Source of the DNA: Cycas panzhihuaensis
Taxonomy: Eukaryota; Cycadophyta
DNA length: 64,000 nt
Reading direction: 5' to 3'
Assembly: GCA_023213395.1 (NCBI GenBank)
Contig: CM041465.1
Span: 211,365,741 to 211,429,740, forward strand
Shown here: positions 11,899 through 23,300 of the stretch, one piece after another
Position numbering within the stretch: position 1 is the stretch's first letter
How the letters are laid out: every line of letters begins with the position of its first letter
Notes under the pieces: generated by a model
Told to the model about the DNA's origin: nothing
What the model saw: only the letters and a program-made list of their open reading frames with translations
Databases searched by the model: none
Position numbers and translations under genes: made by a program

Positions 11899-12055
11899 AG
11901 CATCATAAGTTATTAACTTTGACATCAAGAAAGAGGTAGCATGGGTAATTTCTAATGCAACTTCTGGTGGCACCGATGAATATATCAAGTATCTAGTAAA
12001 CCAAGGATGCATTAAGCCATTATATAATCTATTAGTTTGCTCACACCCTCGAGTA
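11899..12055 (+). pseudogene. Captured importin-alpha (armadillo repeat) exon fragment, copy A
   Basis: The plus strand reads [19 protein letters not shown] followed by [20 protein letters not shown] and VCSHPRV. Known plant importin-alpha has [34 protein letters not shown] at the same place, in a central armadillo repeat with the W...N residues that bind nuclear localisation signals; both W and N are kept here. About 50 codons remain open. The flanks do not continue the ARM array, so this is a fragment, probably one exon. It lies inside the LTR-bounded interior, antisense to the LTR orientation, indicating capture of host sequence by the element. Nuclear import function is impossible from this piece alone. 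Confidence 0.85.
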
Positions 12056-12132
12056 TTCTTCCCATTCTCCATTATTTCATAAAGGATGGACTATTATAGA
12101 TGGGTGTGTGCATATTATTATATTATATTATC

Positions 12133-12162
<30 letters not shown>
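12133..12162. repeat. ATT microsatellite, copy A
   Basis: An uninterrupted run of TTA/ATT triplets directly downstream of the importin fragment. The equivalent run in unit B is at 15520-15551. Confidence 0.95.
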
Positions 12163-12164
<2 letters not shown>

Positions 12165-13197
12165 GATGTAGATAGATTTGTTTATATATTTCATAGGCAA
12201 AAGGAGGGCATCCAAGGCTTCTCATGTATACATAATAGATTTTTTTTTTAAATAAGGGATCTCACAAAATATACTAATAAAAGAGGATTTCATCGGCCTT
12301 TCTATGTGGTCCTCATCCTAGAAGCAAATCCCAACAATGGGACATCTATAAAGGCCTCCAGATTGAGGCTAAAAAAAACATGTTATATTCATTATTTTCC
12401 TTCAATTTTTTGATAGCAGAGTGGCAACCACTGTAGGGCGATTAGGCTTACAATTGGTGGCAAAATCCACTCCATTTTTCTTCAAATGGTAGCTTCAAAT
12501 TGACATTTTTGTGACCTTCAATAACACACTTGCATGTAAAATTTTTATGGGCCTACATGTAATAAAAGACTAGTTACAAAAACCACATAAATTTTCCTTT
12601 TTTTTCTTCATAAAACCTCTCCATTGTAGCTTCAAATTACTCCAAAACAAGCTTTAAAAAAACCTTGAAAAGCAACTCCAAATAGGCTTCAGATAACCTT
12701 TAAAAATAGTTTCAAAAGGAAACTTTTAACAACTTTTAATAGGCTTTAAAATAGCCTCATAACAACATCAAAATAACCTCTTAAACTGACTAAAAAATAG
12801 TGATAAAATATTCCCAAATATATCTCAAGTGATGGTAGAAAATAATCATAGAAATAAACATAAAATGAAGAGAAAAATACAATTGTGAAAGTAATATGAA
12901 CAAAACTATTAACCACAAAAAGAACAAATAACATAAATAAATCAAGCACATAGTGAAGAACACTAGGAGATTAAGGTCTAAGCATAGAAATTAATGGTCT
13001 AACTATTACCCTTTCATGAGCCTTCTCTAGTCGTAGAAAATGTGATATGCATTACTTCTTCTTCCATCTCTACAACCTTTTCTTCTTATTGTATCTTATG
13101 ACTTAATATTGTTACTAAAGGAGGTTTGTGTGGCTCCTTTTTGCTTTATCTCTAAGCAAGTGAGTGTTGGGTTGAGCATACTAACTCTAATACCAAA

Positions 13198-13532
13198 TGT
13201 TGGAAAATAAATCATGACTTTGATACTATGTTAGCAAGTGAATCTACTATACATAATAGATGAAAATGGTGAGTGAATGATAAAGAAATGAAGCTCAAGA
13301 AAGATAAAGCATGTACATATTAATATAATAAAATGGAAGAATTCTTAAACTTAAATTAGAAATAAGGATGATGTACCATATGTGTGTGAGAACCCTCATT
13401 GGCCAACTTGTTGTGTATTGGCACATATTTTTGTGCAACATATAACTCAAGAGGATCTTAAATATAAAATACAAATAAATATAGAAAAAGAGTGAATGGG
13501 GATAGATATGTAATTGGGTATTACACCCAACA
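13198..13532 (-). repeat. LTR 2 of the same gypsy family (335 bp)
   Basis: Same length and TGTTGG...CCAACA ends as LTR 1, with a primer-binding-like sequence on its left and a polypurine complement on its right. Between LTR 2 and LTR 1, read on the minus strand, only about 200 bp of leader precedes the 3' interior. The gag-pol of this tandem interior is therefore absent. Confidence 0.8.
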
Positions 13533-15289
13533 TTCTCCCTTATAATAAATAATTATATAAAGTGAAATACTACATCAAAAGTATAATATCTATGTCTTCA
13601 AATGAATGCTAGAACATAAGCTACTATAATGATATAATCTATTATTAATGTTTATACCAAATGAACGCATCTACTAAACTACATATGTAACCAACTCTTA
13701 TGACTACCATTAGTTAGGTTGTTCCTTCGTATACATGGAACAATTAGATTTAAGTCAACTTCACCTAAGGAACACACCATCCTACATGAACAACAGTGGT
13801 GATGAATAAATATATAAGAGTAGGCGAAAGGGGACCTCTTGCCTATATAGGACAATATAAGTAGCTTTTTTAGCTACAATGGTAAAAAAAAAATGGCTGT
13901 AAGGCCTTACAATGGTAATATAACCTTAAATTTACCATTATGGGTTCTAAATCATATCTTGATGGCCTACAATCATGCCACTATAGGATTACAACATGTC
14001 ACTATGGGCTTATAATAGCCTTTATGGACTAAAGAAGTCCAATAATAAATGTCATAAACATGACTAAAAAGTAGATGTAATTAAAATACAATATAGATGA
14101 CTCTCTCAAATAATAAATTTTAATGATGTTTTAATAAATATTAATTCTCTAGAGCTAAAAATGAGCTTACATGATAAATTGTACATGTTATCCCTCCCAT
14201 TTAGGGTATATTATGTCAATGCAATATACAACAAATGATATAGAACCTTGAAAAATATATACATGTGCCTAAAGGTGTTAGAAAAGAAGAAGAAAAATAA
14301 AGTAAAAAGGGACTTTAAGTAAAAATATCCACATTAAATCAGTTCCAAATGTTATTAAGTGACCACCTAAAATGAAGCTCTTTTAGTTATGAACCTAACA
14401 CAACCGACGAGACTAGAAATAGAGTCTCTTAGCTTAAGTTATCACTAAAATAATGATGGGGACTCTAGAATAATGAAGAAATGGGGGCTTATCCTTTTTG
14501 CCAACTAATGTGTGGTTGTAAGTGTGCTCCATATGACCAAGGGCTAATGAGAGGGGATGGGGAGATTCTAAATAAATATTAAGTAAAATGAAATGTTTTT
14601 ACATTTGCAAAAGGATTAAATTAAAATCTATAAGAATTTTACACCTGTCAAAGTTGAAAAAAATTATACGTCCACTAAATATTAATCAATTCTACCAAAA
14701 TAAATAGTAAAATAAAAAATATTTAAGGTTTTTAAAATTATTTTTTTGCCATTTTATTTGCAGGTCCATGATAAATATCCATGGCAATGAGTAGGTAATG
14801 GTGTTTGTTTAGGAAGAATTAATCTTGGTTGTCATGAAGAGCCTTGAGGAAAAAGAATTGGTCCTCCAATGTTGGGACAAGTTGAATGTTACAAGAATCC
14901 ATTATTCATATAAACTATGTTATGGTTAATAGCAATTACCCTTCTATATCTGACTCAACTTCTAATATTAGTTGTAGCATAAATGCTGTTGACATTAAGT
15001 ATCTTCTGGGTGCCACAGATGATAAGCTTAAAATTCTTCTAAGTTCATAGTCGAAGCTTGTTCCTTCTCTAAGGAAAACAACACTGCTATGCTTTCAAAG
15101 ACTATAGTTAGTGATCTATTTAAGAGTTTTGGCTAGAAATTAAAGTTGAGGAGCTTTTATAACTCTACAAAGTTGATTGTTAGTATCTTATGGAGGGACA
15201 AGACATTGGCCTATTTAGTGATGACATCGTCAAGACTAGTTGGCGAGGACTTTAAATAAGGAGAAGTACTTCCTCCCCTTATGCAAGCA

Positions 15290-15443
15290 TCATAAGTTAT
15301 TAACTTTTGACATGAAGAAAGAGATAGCATAGGTAATTTCTAATGCAACTTCTGGTGGCACCGATGAATATATCAAGTATCTAGTAAACCAAGGATGCAT
15401 TAAGCCATTATATAATCTATTAGTTTGCTCACACCCTCGAGTA
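15290..15443 (+). pseudogene. Captured importin-alpha exon fragment, copy B
   Basis: Duplicate of the fragment at 11899-12055: FDMKKEIA, a TAG where copy A has Trp, then [17 protein letters not shown] and [12 protein letters not shown]. The Trp-to-stop change (TGG to TAG) and the Val-to-Ile and Ile-to-Met differences arose after the tandem duplication, or are errors. Neither copy is under visible coding constraint. Confidence 0.8.
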
Positions 15444-15520
15444 TTCTTCCCATTCTCCATTATTTCATAAAGGATGGACTATTATAGATGGGTGTGTGCA
15501 TATTATTATATTATATTATC

Positions 15521-15552
<32 letters not shown>

Positions 15553-16254
15553 GATGTAGATAGATTTGTTTATATATTTCATAGGCAAAAGGAGGGCATC
15601 CAAGGCTTCTCATGTATACATAATAGATTTTTTTTTAAATAAGGGATCTCACAAAATATACTAATAAAAGAGGATTTCATCGGCCTTTCTATGTGGTCCT
15701 CATCCTAGAAGCAAATCCCAACAATGGGACATCTATAAAGGCCTCCAGATTGAGGCTAAAAAAAACATGTTATATTCATTATTTTCCTTCAATTTTTTGA
15801 TAGCAGAGTGGCAACCACTGTAGGGCGATTAGGCTTACAATTGGTGGCAAAATCCACTCCATTTTTCTTCAAATGGTAGCTTCAAATTGACATTTTTGTG
15901 ACCTTCAATAACACACTTGCATGTAAAATTTTTATGGGCCTACATGCAATAAAAAGACTAGTTACAAAAACCACATAAATTTTCCTTTTTTTTCTTCATA
16001 AAACCTCTCCATTGTAGCTTCAAATTACTCCAAAACAAGCTTTAAAAAAACCTTGAAAAGCAACTCTAAATAGGCTTTAAATAACCTTTAAAAATAGTTT
16101 CAAAAGGAAACTTTTAACAACTTTTAATAGGCTTTAAAATAGCCTCATAACAACATCAAAATAACCTCTTAAACTGACTAAAAAATAGTGATAAAATATT
16201 CCCAAATATATCTCAAGTGATGGTAGAAAATAATCATAGAAATAAACATAAAAA

Positions 16255-16811
16255 TGAAGAGAAAAATACAATTGTGAAAGTAATATGAACAAAACTATTA
16301 ACCACAAAAAGAACAAATAACATAAATAAATCAAGCACATAGTGAAGAACACTAGGAGATTAAGGTCTAAGCATAGAAATTTTATTAATTTGAGCAAAAG
16401 CGAAAGAATTATAGAGATGAAACCCTAACTCACCTCATCAATTCATCTACTCTGTACACTCTATAAAGAATTACCCAATTCGGGTTATATAAAGAATGTC
16501 ATAAGAAGGTAAAAGATCTAAACTGTTAGATCTAGGGTCTTTATGATGAACAACCCTAATTCTCTTTTCTGTTTAATTCCTAAAATTTGCTTCGGGGACT
16601 ATCACCCTTGAACCTTACTTTATTGGAGGGGGGAGGAAGGAGACATCTCCTGCACCTGCCAAAGAGGGTTGTTTCCCCCCTTCAATACCCTCGCAAGGAG
16701 ATTGGAGGGGAAAACTTAAGCTAAAGCATGACCAAAATTTTAACCTCCTTATATATATATATATATATATATAGATATATAGATATACATAACACTTGTA
16801 AATTATTTAAC
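16255..16811 (-). repeat. 3' LTR of the copia element, with GC-rich core
   Basis: The inner end is TGTTAAATAATTTAC (minus strand, from 16811), following a purine-rich GTGAGAGATTCTTGAATA. The outer end in plus orientation is TGAAGAGAAAAAT, matching TGGAGAGAAAAAT at the primer-binding-site boundary (20811). A GC-rich block at about 16590-16710, with runs of C and G, resembles that in the LTR at 34714. A TA microsatellite lies at about 16750-16790. The minus-strand hydrophobic frame at 16134-16397 spans the LTR edge and is not a gene. Confidence 0.75.
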
Positions 16812-16879
16812 ATATTCAAGAATCTCTCACTTGTTGAATACTTTATAAGAAACCTATATACATAACTACTTAATGGCAA

Positions 16880-18400
16880 TATCATAAACACCTATTTCCT
16901 TTCTACACCATTTAAATTTTTTCTGCTAACAACCTTAGTTAATGAGTCTGTAATATTTTTTGTGTAGCAATCTTTTGCAAGTCCACCTTGTGATCTTAAA
17001 CTATTTCTCTCACAAAATGGAATTACACATCAATACACTTCTACTAAGCATGAAAAGTGGAGTTCTTCACTAAGTAGATTGCACTTTAACTAACACAATT
17101 TATCTTCACAACATCCCGCTTAAAGGCAAGATCTGTATAATCTACAGAACCAAACCGATTTCTTGCATGCATGGGTAGCTACCATATACTCGCTTCTATG
17201 CTAGAAAATACCACAACTTGTTGTCTTTTTTCATCCAACTAATCACACCACAAAGGGTAAAAGCATACCGCTTGTAGATCTTCTATTATTAAGATCTCCA
17301 ACGCAATTAGCATCAACAAGACCTCTTAAATTCACCATTCTACTCTTCATGGGATCTCCTTAATAGCAAATTCTATAGTCCGATGTACCCTACATATACT
17401 TGAAAATCCTTTTCATAGCCACCTAATGCTCCCTACCTAAGCTTGACATGTACCCGTTAATCGCTCTCATTGCATGGACAATGTTTAGTCAAGTGTAACC
17501 ATTGCATATATTAGGCTACCAATAACACTAGCATAAGGGACAAATGCCATGTCTTTAACTTCTTGGTGAGTCTTTGGCATTATTCAATTGATAATTTTAA
17601 ACCAACAAGAAGAGGAATATTAATTGGTTTATTATTTTGCAACCTAAACTGTTGTAATATTGTCTCAATATACTAACTTTAGCTAAGCCAAATCTTCTTA
17701 TTTCTTCTATCCCTTTTAATCTAAATACCTAAAATAAAATGTATAGTACCAAGGTCCTTCATCTCAAAATGAGATGTTGGTTGGCCTTTGGCAAGTTAGT
17801 TTATTTCTTTATTGTTACCAACCAAAAGTATATCATCAATATATAAAGCTAGAATAATAAAGTGTTACCAACTTGTTTATAATAGACACAATGATCTACT
17901 TTATTGTACACAAAGCTATCTGCCAACATATGTGAATCAAACTTCTGATACCACATCCTTGGTGATTATTTCAAACCATATAATGATTTCTTCAACCTCC
18001 ACACCATATTCTCCTTCCTTGTAACTTAAAAAATTTTAGGCTATAACATATAAATTTCTTCCTTAAGGTCACCATGAAGAAATATAGTCTTCATATCCAT
18101 TTGATCCACCTTAAGGTCATAAGCAAGCTATAACTAATAAAAATTTAATTGAAACTATTTTTGTAAGAGGAGAAAATATCTCACTAAAATCTATTCCCTT
18201 GACCTGGGAACAGCTCTTTACTACCAAAAAAGCCTTACACTTTTCCATTGTACCGTCTGCTTGGAACTTCTTCTTGAAGATCCATTTATTATTAAGAGAT
18301 TTTCTTCCATTAGGTAGATCCACCTAATCCCATATATTATTTTTATCTAAGGCCATCATTTCTTCTTCCATAACCTTCATTTAGAGTTGGCTCTCTTTTG
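16880..18400 (-). pseudogene. Copia reverse transcriptase and RNase H
   Basis: At 18117-18323 the minus strand is open with the RT start: MDLPNGRKSLNNKWIFKKKF, KARLVVK-like KAFLVVKSCSQVKG, then IDFSEIFSPLTKIVSIKFLL. The catalytic YIDDILLVG lies at about 17820-17843, followed by HFEMKDLGTIHFILGI. RNase H continues to about 16890, with NITDSLTKVVSRKNLNG near the end. Frameshifts and stops separate the pieces. The role was minus-strand cDNA synthesis and RNA removal in the particle; it is inactive now. Confidence 0.88.
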
Positions 18401-18439
18401 ACTCCAGAGCCTATTAAATAGTACATAGATCATCATCTG

Positions 18440-19560
18440 TAGTAGATAAAATAAAAGATGAGCGACGAAAGTCTTGAGAAATATACCGCTAGGTTGTCTT
18501 CTCTCACAAGTTGATCTCCTCAACATGTAGGGTTCTTGAGGTTGATCTAAATCTACAGTTGGTCCTTCCTCTTCAATTAGTTCATATTCGATGAAGAGTT
18601 TTCATCTTTATCTTAAAACTGCCTTCTTAGAGTTTTCCTCCTTTGGTTCATTATCCTGCTTTAGAGACTTGAATTCGTCTCTAAAGACAACATCACGACT
18701 ATACACAACTTTCTATGTTTCAAGGTTATAAAGCTTGTACCCTTTCACACCATCACCATAGCCAATGAAAATAGTCTTTTGTGCTTTAAAATCAAGCTTA
18801 GTCCTTTGTAATCTAGGAACATGTATAAAATATTCACAACTAAAAACTCTAAGATGACCAAGAGATGGTTTCTTACTAGACTACACTTCTTCAGGTGTTT
18901 TATACACTAAGGCAGTTGTTGGTGATCTATTTGTCAGGTAGCTAGCAGTCATCATAGCCTTAACCCATAATTTCTTCTCTAAAGCAGTGGCACTAAGCAT
19001 TCTCCTCGATCTCTCCAGTAAGGTCCTATTCATTCTTTCAACAACTTTATTCTGTCAGAACGATAGGAAATTATTTTTACCTTGTTATTCCATACTTCTT
19101 ACAGAACTGCTTAAATTCTTTTAAGCAAAACTGATCTCTATTATTAGTCCTCAGTACCTTAATCTGCTTGTCACTCTAATTCTTGACCAAGGCCTTGAAT
19201 TCTTTGAATTTACTAAAGACTTTAGATTTCTGCATGAGAAACTACAACCATGTCTTTCTTAAAAATCATCTATGAATGAGAAAGAATTTAAACCCACCCG
19301 ATGAGGGTACATCAACAGTCCAAAACACATGATTATGCACCAATTGTAGAATACTTTTGCTTTTTCGAGCTTGAAAGAAAACTAATTCGATTCTATTTTT
19401 CATACACACAATGCTTACATAAATCAAAATCAAAGGAGCCATTAATTCTAGAGATGTCTTCGCCATACCTTTAGAGAAGAAGTCATACAGCCTTTCTCTC
19501 AATATAGCCCAATTTCTAATGCCACAACATAGTTTTACTAGCAAGTGATATTTAGGTCCT
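18440..19560 (-). pseudogene. Copia integrase with GAG-pre-integrase domain
   Basis: The open part 19266-19544 reads LCCGIRNWAILRERLYDFFS (from LWHKRLGHLSEKGL-type sequence), KGMAKTSLELMAPL, then the KSILQLVHNHVFWTVDVPS block that opens the integrase core. Lower down come the usual copia landmarks: ERMNRTLLERSRRML, YLTNRSPTTALVYKTPEEVW, LGHLRVFGCEYFIHVP and KGYKLYNLETQKVVYSRDVV. Degenerate positions in the zinc-binding HHCC region and several stops rule out activity. Confidence 0.85.
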
Positions 19561-19799
19561 ACCTACATCATTGTTACTTTATGTAATAGTTGGACTCTAT
19601 TTATCAAGATACAATGTGCTCAGATCAAGCTTGTATAATGTTCCAAATTAGACCCCTCTTGCTAACACCAATGCTCCTCATACCATTCTACAACTGCCTT
19701 TATTAAAAATCACTTATATTCTTATATCATCCAATTGACTAATGATAATGGACTTATAGCCAAACTAGAAATATGACTCACATTAAGGATAGTTTTAAC

Positions 19800-20796
19800 C
19801 CTTCCATCCCCGAATCAAACCTTCACCTTTCCACGACCCGCAAATTTATATAGGTAATGAGCCCCAAGAAATACTTCACCTTCATCAATACTTGTGTATT
19901 CACAAAACCATTTCCTATGGGGAGTAACATGAAGTGAAACACTAGAGTCAATTAACTAAGATTCAACATTTGACAACTTACCTGAGATTGTCAGATAAAC
20001 ATCACCATCAAGATCATCAAAGGCTTTTGCTAGCATGGAAGAAGTAGCTTCAGTGACTTTCCTTTATCAACCTTGACTCAACATTGTCTCTTTATATAGC
20101 CAACCTTCACACATCTCTAATATACCAACAAGCCTCTACATGGAGATTTGGATTTCCTCTAAATTTTGGCTATTTATTCCTAGGATTTGCTTCTTTTAAA
20201 TGATTCTCGAAGATTTTTGCCTTGTCTCTTCCGACAACAAAATAGTAACAACATCATCAAATTTCAAGGTGGGAGCGTTGTACCGCCAATTGTCATCACA
20301 AGATTATCCCAAGAATCGTGAACTTATCTTCTTTAAACATTATTATCCCAATTGAAGTAAGTTGGCTCACCACCATGTTAAATGCAATAAGATGATCTGT
20401 AACTGCATCTCTATCACTCATCCTGAGTGAGTATAACTTTTTTCAAAGAAATAGCTTATTAACCGTGGACTTAGTCGATACAAAGCCCCTAACTTTGTCC
20501 ACGGATATTTAGTCGTAGGCTCTATGGCAACATTTAATAATACCGCAAGGCATAATCTTATCGAACTTATTACTTTTCAATCTTTATCCCTATAAGTGCA
20601 TGATTTATTTTTGCTACAACGATCCACTAATCCTTCTCGACGAGGATATCTTCCATCTTTAGCTTCTACAACTCACGCTTTAACCATTAAACTTTTTAAT
20701 CTTCATCTTTGTAATGCTTACCATGATCTTCACACTCAAGTTCACTAAACAAGACTCCCATACACCAAATGACTTCCCATAGAACTAAAATCCTTA
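19800..20796 (-). pseudogene. Copia gag and protease
   Basis: The minus strand from about 20460 reads SLRMSDRDAVTDHLIAFNM, VVSQLTSIGI and then LVMTIGGTTLPP, typical of copia gag. A degraded knuckle lies near 20060-20130. The protease follows at about 19800-19970 as LIDSSVSLHVTPHRKWFCEY and DEGEVFLGAHYLYKFAGRGK. The active-site D-S-G has become D-S-S. Confidence 0.8.
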
Positions 20797-20885
20797 GCTT
20801 TGATACCAAATGGAGAGAAAAATATAAATATGAAAGCAATATGAATAGAACTTTTAACCATGAAAAGAACAAAAGGGCATAATTC
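20797..20885 (-). repeat. Primer-binding site and truncated 5' LTR of the copia element
   Basis: The complement of 20797-20810 is TTTGGTATCAAAGC, a variant initiator-Met primer-binding site. From 20811 the sequence matches the outer part of the 3' LTR (16255 onward: GAGAAAAAT, GAAAG-AATATGAA, AAAAGAACAAA) for about 70 bp and then diverges. The 5' LTR is truncated or replaced beyond 20885. Confidence 0.7.
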
Positions 20886-23222
20886 TAAGACTAAGACTCG
20901 TAATTTAGAGTGCCTTAAGGTTTATAAAATCATCATGAATGTAAGGAAAATGGTAATCAATTTAGAGGATGATGAAGACGAAAATGAACCTCATTAGTAC
21001 GCTATTTAGATTGATTACAGCCTCATGCTAAAATTTCTAAGATTGGGTAATGCAAGTTGCACATAAGAAATGGAACTTAGATTAATTACTAATGATAAAG
21101 CGAGGATGTTGAATATGCTCACAAAGGCACACATAAAGGAATAATAAGGATTTAAACTATCATTATAAGAGTGCTTAGTCTACACTTGAAGAGTTTTCAA
21201 TCTAGAAAGTAAAGATCTAACTTTAGATCATAGAGTTATAAAGTCAACTTGAGGATTTCCTTAATATAACTTATTGGTTGAATGATGAGTTGTAATTTCA
21301 TTTGAACTTAGGTATAACTCAATTAAAAGACCAATCGTAAGAACAACTTCAAGTTTTTGTTAATATTCTTTCACAAGACTTATAATGGATTAGTTGAATC
21401 GCTAAATATGCTCACACTCTTATAGACTTACTTTATAAGTTCCTATTGATAAGGAGATGTTACCCTACATACCAATTTTTATTTTTTCCATTCTTTATTT
21501 GTAAATAGTTGTACATATATGTTTTCATCCTGCTCATGTACTTAACTCCCAAGAGATGCTAGTGAATTTTAAAAAATATATAGTGCTCTAGGACATATCA
21601 TATTATAAGTCCATGAGAGATGTTAGTTGGCCATGTTGATTAGCCAATGTTAGTTGAAAGGTGAAGTCGTTGAATGAAATCGAGTTGATCAAATAAATTT
21701 AAAGGTGATGTCAATCATGTTAGCATGAGTTGGGTTGTGAACAAGGCAATTATGAGTTAATTCTTATAGTTGCACTTGTAATAGATTTAGTTAGTATAAA
21801 TATTTGTAATACTATAAAAGCTTAAATAATAAATCATTGTATGATCGAGACCTTTGACCGATCAACTTAAGAGCCACACTTATAAGTATTGGTCATTAGA
21901 TAATGTGTTTGGTAAGAGCAATCACATTGGGTAATGACAATAGAGTTATTGATAACTAGATTAGTAAAAGGCATGTTATGTGCATCCGTGATAATGCTTG
22001 GTTGGGATTTCATGATTATTAAGTAATTGTATGTGTATAGTGAGCTTAGCTTTAAACATCCAATAATGCATTATATATGTATTATATTGTAAGATACATG
22101 TATATACAAATATAAATAGATAGATATATGCATCGCATATCCACCCCTAGTTAATAGAGGCCAATCCATTATATTATATTATCCTTCTTGTATATGAATC
22201 TATCTATATATAAAGTCAATAAAAAGAGGAATTCTTCCTTGATTGGTTATTAATCTACGTATTTTATTCATTACATCCGATGATACGTAATCCCATTTCC
22301 ATAAGTTTGAAGTAAAAGAAACCACCCTCCCACTAAAATATGATCATTGAGCTAAGGATCTTGAAAGGACTCAATGGTTTCGATAATATAATGTAATACA
22401 TTTCGCAGTTAGACGACATCTATGCAAATTAATCTTAGCAACTTTTAAAAAAAATGTAATATATATTTTAAAATGTGTAACAATAGGATCAGAAATTGTA
22501 ATTTGGCATTAATGTTCATTTCAATTTACATAGTTGTATAACTATTCATTGTAAAGAAAATATCATCTAAATATAAATTAAACAAAGTGCAAAATTATAA
22601 ATACATAATGTGAGGACATTATTATAAAGTTTATTACTTGAGTGTTATTATTAATTTTTAGGTAATATCACCTATGTTATTAGATAAACATGATTATTAC
22701 CCCACGTTATATATTTTTCAAATTATTATGACATTAATGATGTTAAGGATAAAATTTAGAAAGAAATAAACCAAAGAATCTAGTGACATAATGGTAATGA
22801 TATCTTTTCTTGACACTTATTTGTCATAGTCCAATATTTATAATATGATATAAAATAATTTTACCAAAGAGGGTGTAGTCATCTTACAAGGTCATCCATC
22901 TTAACAAAAATTTATATTGTCAAATAATTAGTCAAAAATAATATAATACAATATAAATACTTTTTGCCCAAGAATTGTACTAGTCACAATAGTCATACAA
23001 TAGGAGATAAATTGTCAAAAAATGGCATCTTAGAAAATAATCCAAATTAAAAATGATATAAAAACCTATATTTAAAAGTAATTGGGTACCGACATGACAT
23101 AAATTGTAGAATATTATTTAAAATCTTTGTTTATTACTAATTTCTTGCAAAAGTCTTATATAAATCACAGGAACCGTGGAAAAGATTTATGTTTGTTTAT
23201 TACTAATTACGTACCAAAACCT
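20886..23222. other. AT-rich intergenic stretch without recognised genes
   Basis: I see no protein motif, LTR pair or RNA gene. The stretch separates the copia element from the receptor kinase. Its last few hundred bases would be the kinase promoter region. Confidence 0.6.
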
Positions 23223-23230
23223 TATAAAAT
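23223..23230 (+). promoter_or_regulatory. Candidate TATA box of the receptor kinase
   Basis: TATAAAAT lies 78 bp before the first ATG (23301) and would place a start site near 23255, giving a short leader. AT-rich background makes a chance match possible, but spacing and gene orientation fit. Confidence 0.4.
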
Positions 23231-23300
23231 CAGATGAATTATGGAGAGATCAGTGTGTTCTCTTTCTAGGGAGAAAATCATTCGAAGGCATTCAAATTGA

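Larger units (their letters stand above)
9611..12992. repeat. Tandem duplication, unit A (about 3.38 kb)
   Basis: Unit A is nearly identical to unit B (13000-16381), with only scattered substitutions and 1-2-bp indels. The spacing is 3388-3389 bp throughout. From left to right it contains gypsy leader, LTR 1 (9810-10144), an interspersed-repeat segment (10180-10950), unrecognised coding-like sequence, an importin-alpha fragment (11899-12055), an ATT microsatellite, AT-rich filler and the outermost 127 bp of a copia LTR (12866-12992). Since it includes that copia LTR tip, the duplication happened after the copia element at 16255 had inserted. Confidence 0.9.
13000..16381. repeat. Tandem duplication, unit B (about 3.38 kb)
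   Basis: Second unit of the tandem pair, in the same order as unit A. The A/B junction (12985-13000) reads GCATAGAAATTAATGGTCTAAC. The outer right flank is GCATAGAAATTTTATT and the outer left flank is CATTGAAATCCTAAC. GAAAT is thus shared by both breakpoints and about six bases of filler lie at the join, which fits end-joining or template switching rather than LTR-LTR recombination. The right end runs seamlessly into the remainder of the copia LTR (to 16811). Confidence 0.9.
16255..20885 (-). mobile_element. Nearly complete Ty1/copia retrotransposon
   Basis: Reading the minus strand from 20885: a partial 5' LTR (20811-20885), primer-binding site (20797-20810), gag with a degraded zinc knuckle, protease, GAG-pre-integrase, integrase, RT, RNase H and a 3' LTR (16255-16811). 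All copia domains are present in the copia order (integrase before RT), each interrupted by stops. About 4.6 kb is close to the family's usual 4.7-5.3 kb once the missing part of the 5' LTR is allowed for. Its left LTR tip is included in the tandem duplication. Confidence 0.9.

Noticed and set aside
16134-16397. Hydrophobic minus-strand frame resembling a small membrane protein (also 12746-12949)
   Set aside because: It spans the edge of a copia LTR and low-complexity T-rich sequence, and is duplicated only because the tandem unit is.
17812-18024. Plus-strand frame of 70 codons
   Set aside because: It is antisense to the copia RT region containing YIDD.
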